Source of the DNA: Hahella sp. HNIBRBA332
GTDB lineage: Bacteria > Pseudomonadota > Gammaproteobacteria > Pseudomonadales > Oleiphilaceae
Assembly: GCF_030719035.1 (NCBI RefSeq)
Contig: NZ_CP132203.1
Location: 4,048,501-4,112,500, forward strand
Direction of reading: 5' to 3'
Length of the DNA stretch: 64,000 nucleotides
This document shows, piece after piece, positions 36,309-44,922 of the stretch. The notes beneath the pieces are model-generated. The model had not been told where the DNA came from. It saw only the letters and a list, made by a program, of their open reading frames with translations, and made no database searches. Made by a program: the position numbers and the translations under genes. Position 1 is the first letter of the stretch. Each line of letters starts with the position of its first letter.

Positions 36309-36330
36309 TTTACTTTGACAACAAAGTAAA
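36309..36330. promoter_or_regulatory. MarR-type operator in the NAGGN/marR control region
   Basis: TTTACTTTG-N4-CAAAGTAAA is a perfect 9-bp-arm palindrome of 22 bp, in the gap between asnO (minus) and the MarR gene (plus), 51 nt before asnO. Size and symmetry fit a MarR dimer. The core ACTTTG-N4-CAAAGT recurs at 17994-18009. Confidence 0.65.
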
Positions 36331-36472
36331 CGAATAGCACAAAGCCTCCTATACTTCTGTTATTAGGCTATTTTAAAATTTTGTCATGTAATATTTATGT
36401 CACAAATTAAAAGGTGGATAGCCCAACAAGTATGAAGGATAATATGAGTTTTTCCATTGATGTAATTTACCC

Positions 36473-36940
36473 ATGACTCGACACGATGAAGTATTGGTCC
36501 TGATACGAAGGATTATTCGTGCAGCGGACCTCCGCTCCAAGCAATTGGGCAAAGAAACCGGACTCACCGCGCCGCAGTTATTAATTCTTCGTTCAATCGG
36601 CGACTCCAGAAACACAACCATGAGCCAGGTCGCGCAGAATATCAGTCTGAGCCAGGCGACGGTCACCAGCATCGTGGACCGCCTGGAAAAGAAAAGTCTG
36701 GTGGCGCGCATCCGCGACTCGGTGGACAAGCGGCGCATTTATCTGGTGCTGACGGATGAAGGCAAAGAAGTGCTGGCTGGCGCCCCCCGGCCATTGCAGG
36801 AACTGTTCACCTCCCGCTTCGATAACTTGCCGGAATGGGAACAATATCTGATCCTGGCCAGTCTCGCCAAGGTCGCGGACATGATGGACGCCACCGATAT
36901 TGACGCTTCGCCATTGCTGGCGGTGGGTTCCGTCACTTAA
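36473..36940 (+). CDS. MarR-family transcriptional regulator
   Basis: 155 residues with the winged helix-turn-helix of the family: TAPQLLILRSIGD, TMSQVAQNISLSQATVTSIVDRLEKKSLV (recognition helix) and the wing RIRDSVDKRRIYLVLTDEGK. It is divergent from the NAGGN operon, and MarR genes are commonly found in this position next to NAGGN genes. It probably represses, or responds to osmotic cues for, that operon through the palindrome at 36309; the ligand is unknown. It ends at a strong terminator. Confidence 0.9.
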   Translation: MTRHDEVLVLIRRIIRAADLRSKQLGKETGLTAPQLLILRSIGDSRNTTMSQVAQNISLSQATVTSIVDRLEKKSLVARIRDSVDKRRIYLVLTDEGKEVLAGAPRPLQELFTSRFDNLPEWEQYLILASLAKVADMMDATDIDASPLLAVGSVT

Positions 36941-36974
36941 GAAACTGTCGCAACGCGCCCTTCGTCCACAAACA

Positions 36975-37003
36975 AAAACGCCCGGCTTCAAGCCGGGCGT
37001 TTT
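36975..37003. terminator. Bidirectional terminator between marR and glcB
   Basis: AAAACGCCCGGCTT (36975-36988) and AAGCCGGGCGTTTT (36990-37003) are perfectly complementary around a single base, so the innermost pairs must open to form the loop. A and T tracts on both sides suit termination in both directions. Confidence 0.88.
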
Positions 37004-37019
37004 GCATTCAGCTACGGGA

Positions 37020-39194
37020 TCAACCGCCGAATTTGGCTTTCGCCTTACGACGATAGGCGTGCAGCAACGGTTCAGTGTAGCCGTTGGGCTGCTCGCACCC
37101 TTTCAGCACCAAGTCGCATGCGGCTTGAAACGCCACGCTGTCGTCAAAGTTCGGCGCCATATTGCGGTAACCGGGGTCGCCGGCGTTCTGACGGTCTACA
37201 ATCGCCGCCATACGCTGCATGGTTTCCAGCACCTGCTCTTTCGAGCAAACGCCATGACGCAGCCAGTTGGCGATATGCTGACTGGAAATGCGCAACGTGG
37301 CGCGGTCTTCCATCAGGCCAACATCATTAATGTCAGGTACTTTGGAACATCCCACGCCCTGATCGACCCAACGCACCACATACCCCAGAATACCCTGCGC
37401 GTTGTTATCCAACTCCTGCTGAATATCCTGCGCGGACAAAGCCTGGTCGCCCAGCAACGGTATGGTCAGGATATCGTCCAGCGACGCCCGCGTACGGGAA
37501 GCGATCTCCTCCTGACGCGCCGCCACACTCACCTTGTGATAATGCAAGGCGTGCAAGGTCGCAGCAGTGGGAGACGGCACCCAGGCGCAGTTGGCGCCCG
37601 CCTGCGGATGACCAATCTTGGCTTGAAGCATCTGCGCCATTTCATCGGGAATCGGCCACATGCCTTTGCCAATCTGCGCCTTGCCTTTCAGGCCTACCGC
37701 CAGACCGGTATCCACGTTCCAGTCCTCATAGGCGTTAATCCATGGCTGCTGTTTCATCGCCGCCTTACGCACCACAGGACCGGCTTCCATACTGGTGTGG
37801 ATTTCATCGCCAGTACGATCCAGGAATCCGGTATTGATGAACACCACCCGGTCCGCCGCCGCTTTGATGCAGGCCTTCAGATTGATAGTGGTGCGACGCT
37901 CTTCATCCATAATGCCGACTTTCAGCGTGAAACGGGACAGTCCCAACGCATCCTCGATACGGGCGAACAGATCGTTGGTGAACGTTACCTCTTCCGGGCC
38001 ATGCATTTTCGGTTTAACAATATAAACGCTGCCGGTCTTGCTATTGCGCAAAGGACCTTGGCCTTTCAGGTCGTGAATGGCGATCAGTGACGTCATCATG
38101 CCGTCGAGGATGCCTTCTGGAATTTCTTCGCCATGGCTGTCGAGCACGGCGTCGATCGTCATCAAGTGACCAACGTTGCGCACGAACAACAGGCTGCGCC
38201 CTGGCAGACTGAAACGCTCGCCATTCGGGGCGATGTATTCACGGTCAGCATGCAAGGTGCGCGTGACAGCCTTGCCTCCTTTGTCGAAGGTTTCCGCCAG
38301 ATCGCCTTTCATCAGGCCGAGCCAGTTGCCGTAAACCACCACTTTGTCTTCCGCGTCCACCGCGGCGACAGAGTCTTCACAGTCCTGAATGGTGGTCAAT
38401 GCAGCTTCCATCAGAACATCTTTGACGCCAGCGGGATCGGTTTTACCAATAGGGCTGTCAGCGTCGATCTGAATCTCAAAACGCAAACCATTGTTTTGCA
38501 GCAGAACGCCTTTAGGCGCGGAGGGCTCGCCAACGTAGCCTGCCAGTTTGCTTTCATCCAGCAGGCCGACGCTTGCGCCGGACTGCAGTTTCACCGCCAG
38601 ACGTCCGTTCTCCACGCTATAGCCGACGGCGTCCTTATGACTGCCTGAGGCCAGAGGAGCTGCTTCGTCTAAAAACTTGCGCGCAAACTCGATCACCATG
38701 GCGCCGCGCACCGGATTGTAACCTTTGCCCTTCTCCGCGCCGTTTTCTTCGGAGATAACGTCAGTGCCGTACAAAGCGTCGTACAGGCTGCCCCAGCGCG
38801 CATTGGCGGCGTTGAGGGCGAAGCGGGCGTTCATCACCGGCACAACCAGTTGCGGACCGGCCATGGTGGCGATTTCCGGGTCCACATTGGCGGTGGAGAT
38901 CTGGAAGTCTTCCGCCTCCGGCGCCAGATAACCGATGTCTTGTAGAAATGTTTTATAGGCCGACAGATCGACCTTGCCTGGGTTCTCGCGGTGCCAGGCG
39001 TCTATCTGCGCCTGCAGCTCATCGCGCTTTTTCAATAACGCCTTATTTCTGGGAGCCATTTCATTGATGATGGCTTCCAGCTCGGACCAGAACTTATCCG
39101 CAGAAACGCCAGTTCCGGGGATCGCTTTTTCATTTACAAAGTCGTACAGAACCTTAGCGACCTGTAAGCCGCCTACTTGTACTCTATCTGTCAT
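37020..39194 (-). CDS. glcB: Malate synthase G
   Basis: 724 residues from the ATG at 39194 (GAGG 6 nt upstream), the normal length of isoform G; the frame stays open to 39293, but family members begin near MTDRVQVGGLQVAKVL. Recognisable segments are LTTIQDCEDSVAAVDAEDKV, GRSLLFVRNVGHLMT, MHGPEEVTFTNDLFARIED, GIMDEERRTTINLKACI, NTGFLDRTGDEIHTSM and GANCAWVPSPTAATLHA. It condenses glyoxylate with acetyl-CoA to malate in the cytoplasm. No glycolate oxidase or isocitrate lyase gene is adjacent. Confidence 0.97.
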   Translation of the reverse strand: MTDRVQVGGLQVAKVLYDFVNEKAIPGTGVSADKFWSELEAIINEMAPRNKALLKKRDELQAQIDAWHRENPGKVDLSAYKTFLQDIGYLAPEAEDFQISTANVDPEIATMAGPQLVVPVMNARFALNAANARWGSLYDALYGTDVISEENGAEKGKGYNPVRGAMVIEFARKFLDEAAPLASGSHKDAVGYSVENGRLAVKLQSGASVGLLDESKLAGYVGEPSAPKGVLLQNNGLRFEIQIDADSPIGKTDPAGVKDVLMEAALTTIQDCEDSVAAVDAEDKVVVYGNWLGLMKGDLAETFDKGGKAVTRTLHADREYIAPNGERFSLPGRSLLFVRNVGHLMTIDAVLDSHGEEIPEGILDGMMTSLIAIHDLKGQGPLRNSKTGSVYIVKPKMHGPEEVTFTNDLFARIEDALGLSRFTLKVGIMDEERRTTINLKACIKAAADRVVFINTGFLDRTGDEIHTSMEAGPVVRKAAMKQQPWINAYEDWNVDTGLAVGLKGKAQIGKGMWPIPDEMAQMLQAKIGHPQAGANCAWVPSPTAATLHALHYHKVSVAARQEEIASRTRASLDDILTIPLLGDQALSAQDIQQELDNNAQGILGYVVRWVDQGVGCSKVPDINDVGLMEDRATLRISSQHIANWLRHGVCSKEQVLETMQRMAAIVDRQNAGDPGYRNMAPNFDDSVAFQAACDLVLKGCEQPNGYTEPLLHAYRRKAKAKFGG

Positions 39195-39607
39195 AGTAAG
39201 CCTCAACACACTCTCTTGTGGTTTCCTGAATCCCTTCGCGTATCGACAGACCTGTGCAACATGATGCCGCAAAGATTGCCGCAGACGCTTCATTACGGGT
39301 CCCCATCCGTTCCGAAGCAGGCGAAGAGCGCGTCATTTTACGTGAAAATACGTAGATAATCATGTGCAAAAGATTACTAGCAAAATTACGGCCCAGGTAA
39401 TCGGGCGTAAGGATTAAACTACCGCCGCAGAAAAGTCGGGTGAAAATCCGCGTATCACCGATGCAAACCTATATAGAAACCTACATAGATAGAAAGAGCG
39501 CTGGCGGTGATACGGGATAGAGAGAGGAGGAGAGAGGAGGAGAAAGCAGCGGAAGGAGCGAACGCCCCCGCCGCATAGATGTAGATAGGGTCTGCGTCGT
39601 CGGACAG
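39195..39607. other. Long intergenic region before glcB with repeats
   Basis: No believable gene. It contains an inverted repeat with perfect 10-bp arms, CGTATCACCG (39451-39460) and CGGTGATACG (39505-39514), separated by 44 nt, and a perfect tandem copy of AGAGAGGAGG at 39521-39540 within a purine-rich run. The glcB promoter must be in here; the repeats have no assigned role. Confidence 0.5.
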
Positions 39608-40069
39608 TTAAGAGTACTGCCCCACCTGGTAATCGCCGGGAGTATAGGCAAAAGTCTTCGCCAGGCGGTTCCAACTGTTGATCTGTGCGATAGCCAGAAC
39701 AAGGTTCGCCGCCTGCGCATGCCCAAACAGGCTGATCACCTTTTCCATTAAAGCGTCTTCTACTTTCTGCTCCGCCAGCAGGGTCAATGTTTCCGTCAGC
39801 GCCAGCGCCGCGCGTTCCTTGTCATCAAAACAAGCCATTTCCCGCCACACCGCGACGGCGTTCAATTTCAGCGGGTCAACACCCTCCGCCACCGCGTCCT
39901 TGTAGTGCATATCGACACAGTAAGCGCAGCCATTAATCTGCGACGCCCGCAGACGCACCAGCTCCAGCAACTCTGTGGCGAGACCAGTTCCGCGTATGTA
40001 GCTTTCCGCAGTCATCATAGCCGCGTACAGGGGTTTGGGGATTTCAGCCAGGGCGATACGAGTGCTCAT
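39608..40069 (-). CDS. AhpD-like / carboxymuconolactone decarboxylase family protein
   Basis: 153 residues from the third of three consecutive ATG codons (40069), which has the best spacing from AAGGA. LVRLRASQINGCAYCVDMHYKDAV carries the redox C-x-x-C and the nearby His of the AhpD active site. VISLFGHAQAANLVLAIAQINSWNRLA completes the helical fold. Such small proteins reduce peroxides using thiols. It is divergent from a LysR gene, which very likely controls it. Confidence 0.9.
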   Translation of the reverse strand: MSTRIALAEIPKPLYAAMMTAESYIRGTGLATELLELVRLRASQINGCAYCVDMHYKDAVAEGVDPLKLNAVAVWREMACFDDKERAALALTETLTLLAEQKVEDALMEKVISLFGHAQAANLVLAIAQINSWNRLAKTFAYTPGDYQVGQYS

Positions 40070-40169
40070 CATCATGTTCCTTCTATTAATTTAACGATAT
40101 CGGCTTTAGCCAAGAACATTATCAACCTATGCAAAAAACTTAAGAATAAGACCTATAATCAAATCTGTT

Positions 40170-40184
40170 TTGCATAAAACGCAA
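40170..40184 (+). promoter_or_regulatory. LysR-type binding site candidate
   Basis: TTGCATAAAACGCAA is an imperfect palindrome whose inner 13 bases satisfy the T-N11-A rule. It lies in the 150-bp gap between the AhpD-like gene and the LysR gene, 36 nt before the latter. Confidence 0.5.
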
Positions 40185-40219
40185 AGCCAATCACTCTCCG
40201 TCAACGGTAAAATACACGC

Positions 40220-41113
40220 ATGCTCGACGAACTCAAAACCTTTATCAAATGCTGTGAATGCGGCAGCTTCTCCGCCGCAGGCAAGGCATTGGTGCTATCT
40301 CCGTCTTCCGTCTCCCGGCAAATCGACAATCTGGAGGCAAAGCTACAGACCAAGCTTTTCAAGCGTACGACAAGACAGCTTATTCTCAGTGATGAAGGCC
40401 ACTTTCTACTCAAACGCGCGGAAGACATTCTGGCTCAGGTCGACGACACCATTGCATCCTTACGCCAACAGCACAGCGAGCCCGAAGGCCGCTTGCGCAT
40501 TTCGGTGTTCGAGAGCTATGGCAGATTGCGCATCGCCCCGCTGCTGCCGCGATTTCTCGCGCTTTATCCCAAGGTCAGTATCGATATCGAGCTGGAAAAT
40601 CAGATAGTAGACCTTTATCGGGACGCCGTGGACATCGCTATACGCATCGGCCCGCCGGAAGACTCACGACTTAAAGCCAAGAAGTTGACCGACGGCCGCA
40701 CGCTGTTATGCGCCAGTCCGGACTATGTGCAAAGATTTGGCTCACCGCAAACCCCAGACGAACTGGCGCAGCATAATTGCTTACTGATAAGTCGTGGGCG
40801 TCGTCAGGCCTGGTGGCATTTCCGCAAGGGCCAGGAGTATCGTCGTGTGCAGGTGCAAGGCTCTATCCGCTCCGTCGGCGGCACGCCGCTACTGGAATGC
40901 GCGCTACAGGGCGCCGGGGTCACGCTGCTCACACAATGGTCGATGCAACCCTATATAGATGAAGGACGTTTAGTACAACTGCTGCCGCAATGGAACGCCT
41001 CACTCTATTCAGAAAAAGGCGCCGAGATTTACGCGGTCTATATTGACAACCATTATATGCGACCGGCTATCCGCGCCTTTTTGGACTTTCTTGGCGCACA
41101 CATCCCCCAATAA
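40220..41113 (+). CDS. LysR-family transcriptional regulator
   Basis: 297 residues. The helix-turn-helix is at the N-terminus (FIKCCECGSFSAAGKALVLSPSSVSRQIDNLEAKL), followed by LFKRTTRQLILSDEG and a co-inducer domain (about 90-295) with the CrgA/DhcR-like pattern GRLRISVFESYGRLRI and AIRIGPPEDSRL. It is divergent from the AhpD-like gene with a T-N11-A site between them, the standard layout for a regulator and its target. The inducer is unknown. Confidence 0.92.
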   Translation: MLDELKTFIKCCECGSFSAAGKALVLSPSSVSRQIDNLEAKLQTKLFKRTTRQLILSDEGHFLLKRAEDILAQVDDTIASLRQQHSEPEGRLRISVFESYGRLRIAPLLPRFLALYPKVSIDIELENQIVDLYRDAVDIAIRIGPPEDSRLKAKKLTDGRTLLCASPDYVQRFGSPQTPDELAQHNCLLISRGRRQAWWHFRKGQEYRRVQVQGSIRSVGGTPLLECALQGAGVTLLTQWSMQPYIDEGRLVQLLPQWNASLYSEKGAEIYAVYIDNHYMRPAIRAFLDFLGAHIPQ

Positions 41114-41209
41114 GGCGCCTCACAGAGGAATAAATCCATCGCCAAGCGATCTTCCTCCCCCAAAACCTTCAACATTTCTTCTTGCTTTCTCTTTTCAGAT
41201 TTTCTCAGC

Positions 41210-41245
41210 GTGAACTAATCGGCGCCTTTGTCCCAATTAGTTCAC
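41210..41245. promoter_or_regulatory. Inverted repeat upstream of the second Ig/FN3 gene
   Basis: GTGAACTAAT (41210-41219) and ATTAGTTCAC (41236-41245) are perfect 10-bp arms around 16 nt. Without a T-run on either side it looks more like a regulatory site, or a cryptic terminator of the LysR gene, than a normal terminator. Confidence 0.4.
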
Positions 41246-41282
41246 ATACCCCAAATGGACTATCTCTCAGTTCAATAAATAG

Positions 41283-41326
41283 CCAATTTTTTGACGCATT
41301 TTTGTACATTTTATGTGCGTTTTACA
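41283..41326 (+). promoter_or_regulatory. Upstream block shared with the 18138 paralogue
   Basis: CCAATTTTTTGACG, 21 nt, CGTTTTACA, in the same order and spacing as at 18030-18073. It lies 73 nt before the start of the paralogous Ig/FN3 gene. Confidence 0.55.
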
Positions 41327-41398
41327 ACTTTTGACTAAAAAATAATCCGTAGAATGGCCCAACAGTTACGAACCACCATTCATCTGGGGAACAATAAA

Positions 41399-42199
41399 AT
41401 GACTACTACTACCAAATTTACCGCAAAAGTTTTCAGCGTCATTCTGGCTAGCGGCCTGCTGGCTCAATTGGCGCCCATGGCGGAAGCCGCTTCCTGGAAG
41501 CGCTCCAGCGACACTCAAGTCAGCACAAAGGGTTCCTGGAAAAAGACCACAGACGTTACTACTACTGATACTTCTACTACTGACGCCTCCACTGCTACGG
41601 ACACTTCCACAACGACAACCACCGTTGCGGATACCTCCACCAGCGGCACGACCACCATAGAAGAACAAACCGTGGCGGTAGACATCAGCATTACTTTCCA
41701 GCCAGTGTCTCAGTATGTGTCAGTCAACAATCTGACCACTCTGAACGTCTCCGCTACCGGCAGCGGCACACTGTCTTACCAATGGCGTAAGGACGGCGTG
41801 GCTATCCCTGATGCGGTTATGTCTTACTACGACATCAGCGCCGCCACCATGGACGACCAGGGGAGCTATGATGTGATCGTCTCCAACACCACTGGCTCCG
41901 TGATCAGCAACAGCGCGCAAGTCACTGTATTCGTGGATAGAACCGCCAACATGTTCTGGCAGCCGCCCACCACTCGCGAAGACGGCAGCGCATTGGCTCT
42001 GGAAGACATCTCAGGCTACCGCATCTACGTCACTAACGATGCAGGTTCCCTGGAAGCGACTTATGACGTGCCCGCCGGCCAGTACTATCACTACTTCGAC
42101 AACCTGGAAACCGGCACGCACTACTTCACCATTACCGCTATCGACACCAGCGGAATGGAAAGCGACTTCTCTGAACTGATGAGCAAAACGATCTTCTAA
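41399..42199 (+). CDS. Secreted Ig/fibronectin-III-like protein, paralogue of 18138
   Basis: 266 residues from the ATG at 41399 (GGGGAA 7 nt upstream), giving a standard signal peptide (FSVILASGLLAQLAPMAEAA); the frame opens at 41354. A Thr/Ser/Asp-rich stalk of about 60 residues (TTTDTSTTDAST-like) precedes an Ig-like domain (FQPVSQYVSVNN, SYQWRKDG, DQGSYDVIVSN) and an FN3-like domain (GYRIYVTNDAG, THYFTITAIDTSGMESDFS). The last 170 residues closely match the lipoprotein at 18138, but this copy has no lipobox, so it should be soluble in the periplasm or exported. Function unknown. Confidence 0.85.
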   Translation: MTTTTKFTAKVFSVILASGLLAQLAPMAEAASWKRSSDTQVSTKGSWKKTTDVTTTDTSTTDASTATDTSTTTTTVADTSTSGTTTIEEQTVAVDISITFQPVSQYVSVNNLTTLNVSATGSGTLSYQWRKDGVAIPDAVMSYYDISAATMDDQGSYDVIVSNTTGSVISNSAQVTVFVDRTANMFWQPPTTREDGSALALEDISGYRIYVTNDAGSLEATYDVPAGQYYHYFDNLETGTHYFTITAIDTSGMESDFSELMSKTIF

Positions 42200-42229
42200 G
42201 CCAACGCTTAACACGATCAGAAAGCAAAA

Positions 42230-42260
42230 AACGCAGGCGGGTTAACCCGCCTGCGTTTTT
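42230..42260. terminator. Bidirectional terminator
   Basis: AACGCAGGCGGGTT and AACCCGCCTGCGTT (42230-42257) form a perfect 14-bp palindromic stem with A-run to the left and T-run to the right. It serves the Ig/FN3 gene and the converging chemoreceptor gene. Confidence 0.88.
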
Positions 42261-42277
42261 TCTGTTGAATCGGAGAT

Positions 42278-44029
42278 TCAAAACTTGAAGAGTCCAACCG
42301 CCGTGCGGATATCGCTACTGACCTCATTCAATCTTGAGGACATATCCGTGGTGGCCTCCGCCAGCCCATTGATCTCATTGGTTTGACCGCTCAGATTATC
42401 AATGCTGCGGTCAATGCTCTGCACTGCTTCGCACTGCTCCGCGGTCGCCTGGGCGACTTGATGATTCAGCTCATGCATACGCGCCACCGCGCCAGAGATA
42501 GCTTCCAAAGCTTTGCGGCAGTCGTCGATCTTCGAAACGCTGAGCTTGCTTTCGTTCAGACTGACGCCGATTTCGCCTACCGCGCTCTCCGCATCCCGTT
42601 GCAGGTTTTGCACCACCTCCTGTATTTCCGTAGTCGATTCGTTGGTGCGCTTGGCCAGGCTACGCACTTCATCCGCCACCACCGCAAAACCACGTCCCAA
42701 TTCGCCCGCCCGCGCCGCTTCAATGGCGGCGTTCAAGGCCAGCAGATTAGTTTGCTCGGAAATGCCGCGAATAACGTCCAGCACGCCGCCGATGGATTCG
42801 GTGCGCTGCGCCAGCTTGCCAATGACTTCACTGGCGCTCTGAATGCGCTTGGACAGGTCCTCGATTGAGCGCACCGACGCCGCCATCGCACTGCGTCCCG
42901 CTTCGGTCAGGTCGGTCACCTCTTCCGCAATATGCGCGGCGCTGTCCGTCGTCTCCTGAATACCCTTGGCCGTCGCGGTCATCTCGTTGGTCGCCGCCGC
43001 CACCATAGAAGTTTCCGCCTGTTGTTGATTGACCTGGTCCGCCAGTTTCAAACTACCGTCAGCCCCCTCCGCCGCCACGCCTTGCAACACTTCTGTAGCT
43101 TTGCCGACATCGCTGATCAGGCTGCGGAACTTGAGCAGCATGCGATCCAGGGCCTCAGTGATATCCTGCAATTCATCTGAGTTGTCGTAATCAATAGTGC
43201 GGGTCAGATCATTCTGCGCTTCGATATCGGAAATCACCCGAGTCACTTTTCGCACCGGCCGCACCACCGACCAAATGAAAAACGCGCCCAACAACAGACA
43301 GGAGATCACCATAAAACCAAGCCCCGCCAGACTCGCCCGGCGCGCATCGTCAACGGCGCCGCCTATCGACAAGGCGCCTTCCTGCACCAGACTGCCCTGA
43401 TGCGCGACCTTATCGGCCGCCGCCGCCACGCCTTCCGCAGAGGTTTTCTGCGCCGCCTCGTACTCGCCGCGAATCTAGTTCAGCATGGTAATGAACTTGA
43501 TGGCTTCCCCGCGCGCCCGTTCGCTCATGGACTTGCCCATGGTCATGGAGCGCTCCTCATAGAAGCCAAACATTCTCACCGCAAAATTCTGGTAACGGTC
43601 CAGTGCATCCTGAATCTTCTTGAAGCGCTCCTCACGTTCTGGATCATTCACCGCCAGGTCCGCCAGCATTTTCTTCACCCGGCTGTATGTGGTTTCGCCC
43701 AGGCTCAATGAATTGCGATCCGCCGCCAGTGAAGCGTGAAAAAACCAGTACTGCAACTCGCTCAACAACAGCTGCGCCTGAGTGATCGCCGCCACCCGGT
43801 CATAAATTTTCTGCTGCTCTCCCATCAACTGGTTTTGCTCCCGCACCAGCTCATTTTGGGCGTCAATGCTCTGCAACTGCACGGATACAGTGTCGGATAT
43901 TTCACTGATGCGGAGATTCAAAAAATACGATGACGTCGCCGAGATAAGAATAAAGACCAGGAACAAAAGAATAACGCGCGCCTTAATGGTCATTAACAAG
44001 CGCAATGACGTAGGTAACTTCATGACCAA
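42278..44029 (-). pseudogene. Methyl-accepting chemotaxis protein interrupted by an in-frame TAG
   Basis: One reading frame of 583 sense-equivalent codons plus stop, broken by TAG at 43475-43477 (codon 185). Before it: a basic start, TM1 (ARVILLFLVFILISATSSYFL) and a helical periplasmic sensor. After it, in the same frame: IRGEYEAAQKTS, TM2 (LGFMVISCLLLGAFFIW), HAMP and a full signalling domain with the hairpin tip ISEQTNLLALNAAIEAARAGELGRGFAVVADEVRSLAKR. A CAG to TAG change would explain it (MLN-Q-IRGEYE). Everything else is intact, so the mutation is recent, a sequencing error, or read through. If real, the cell loses the receptor; the second half could start internally but would lack TM1 and the sensor. 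Confidence 0.85.
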
Positions 44030-44219
44030 CCTCTACAAATTTATTTTTTTAGTGCGTAACCAACTAAGTATAGACGGCGCATGAAGGCTTAACCGGCGCA
44101 ACTGTAACATGTTGTTGCAGGCCCGCCGACACTATGAGCGGAGTCAAGCTGCGCTAGGGTTCTGGCGTAAAAGAGAAGTCAGTTTGTGGAGTTTGTGGAG
44201 GCCGAAAAGAGCAGGAAAA

Positions 44220-44244
44220 GGAATGGGCGCAGCGCGCCCATTCC
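44220..44244 (-). terminator. Terminator of the FAH-family gene
   Basis: GGAATGGGCGC (44220-44230) and GCGCCCATTCC (44234-44244), a perfect 11-bp stem with a 3-nt loop; on the minus strand TTTTCC follows. Begins 2 nt after the stop codon. Confidence 0.85.
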
Positions 44245-44246
44245 TA

Positions 44247-44906
44247 TCAAGCGACGGAAGTGGCGATATCCATCCCAAGGGACAAGGACAGCTCAATGCG
44301 ATCGCCGGATCGCAGTCGACCGACGCCCGCCGGCGTGCCAGTGAGCGCCACATCGCCAGGCAGCAATGTGAAGTGCGAAGACATATAGGCCAGGAGTGGC
44401 GCTATCGCAGTAATCATGTCCGACGCCTTACCGTCCTGACGCAGCTCGCCGTTCAGATACATACTGAAAGTCAGGTCGGCGAGGTCGTCCTCCGCCGTCA
44501 CAGAAACGAAATCCGACAGCGGGCAGGCGCCATCGAAGCTTTTGGCGACTTCCCACGGAAGGCCTTTTTCCTTCAGAGCGGATTGCAGGTCGCGGCGGGT
44601 CAGGTCCAGAGCCAGCCCAACGCCGATGACAGCGCTACGCGCTTCCTGGGGCGTCGCGTTTTTCAACGGCTTGCCGACAAGCAGAGCGATCTCCGTTTCA
44701 TAATGCACATCCCCTTCAGGAATAACGAGTGGGCCCCGCATGTCCACCACCGATGTGTTCGGCTTGATAAACAGGATAGGTGTGGTCGGCACCGGGTTGT
44801 TTAATTCCCGGGCGTGCTCAGCGTAATTGCGCCCTACGCACACCACTTTGCCGATCTGACTTTCAAAATCGCCGCCGCCAATAAAATGCGCCTTGACCAT
44901 AGCCAT
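44247..44906 (-). CDS. Fumarylacetoacetate-hydrolase-family protein
   Basis: 219 residues. KVVCVGRNYAEHARELNN at the start, DVHYETEIALLVG (metal-binding Glu pair), GLALDLTRRDLQ, KSFDGACPLS and LLPGDVALTGTPAGVG form the FAH catalytic domain of the short YcgM/FAHD1 type. These act as acylpyruvate hydrolases or oxaloacetate decarboxylases; the substrate here is not certain. It follows the 2-hydroxyglutarate dehydrogenase gene by 16 nt and so is in the same operon, which suggests a role in 2-oxo-acid housekeeping. Confidence 0.92.
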   Translation of the reverse strand: MAMVKAHFIGGGDFESQIGKVVCVGRNYAEHARELNNPVPTTPILFIKPNTSVVDMRGPLVIPEGDVHYETEIALLVGKPLKNATPQEARSAVIGVGLALDLTRRDLQSALKEKGLPWEVAKSFDGACPLSDFVSVTAEDDLADLTFSMYLNGELRQDGKASDMITAIAPLLAYMSSHFTLLPGDVALTGTPAGVGRLRSGDRIELSLSLGMDIATSVA

Positions 44907-44922
44907 CGCTCCGCTTTCCCGT

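Noticed and set aside
44183..44201. Tandem TTTGTGGAG pair near the FAH gene end
   Set aside because: Two short copies only, without context; likely chance.
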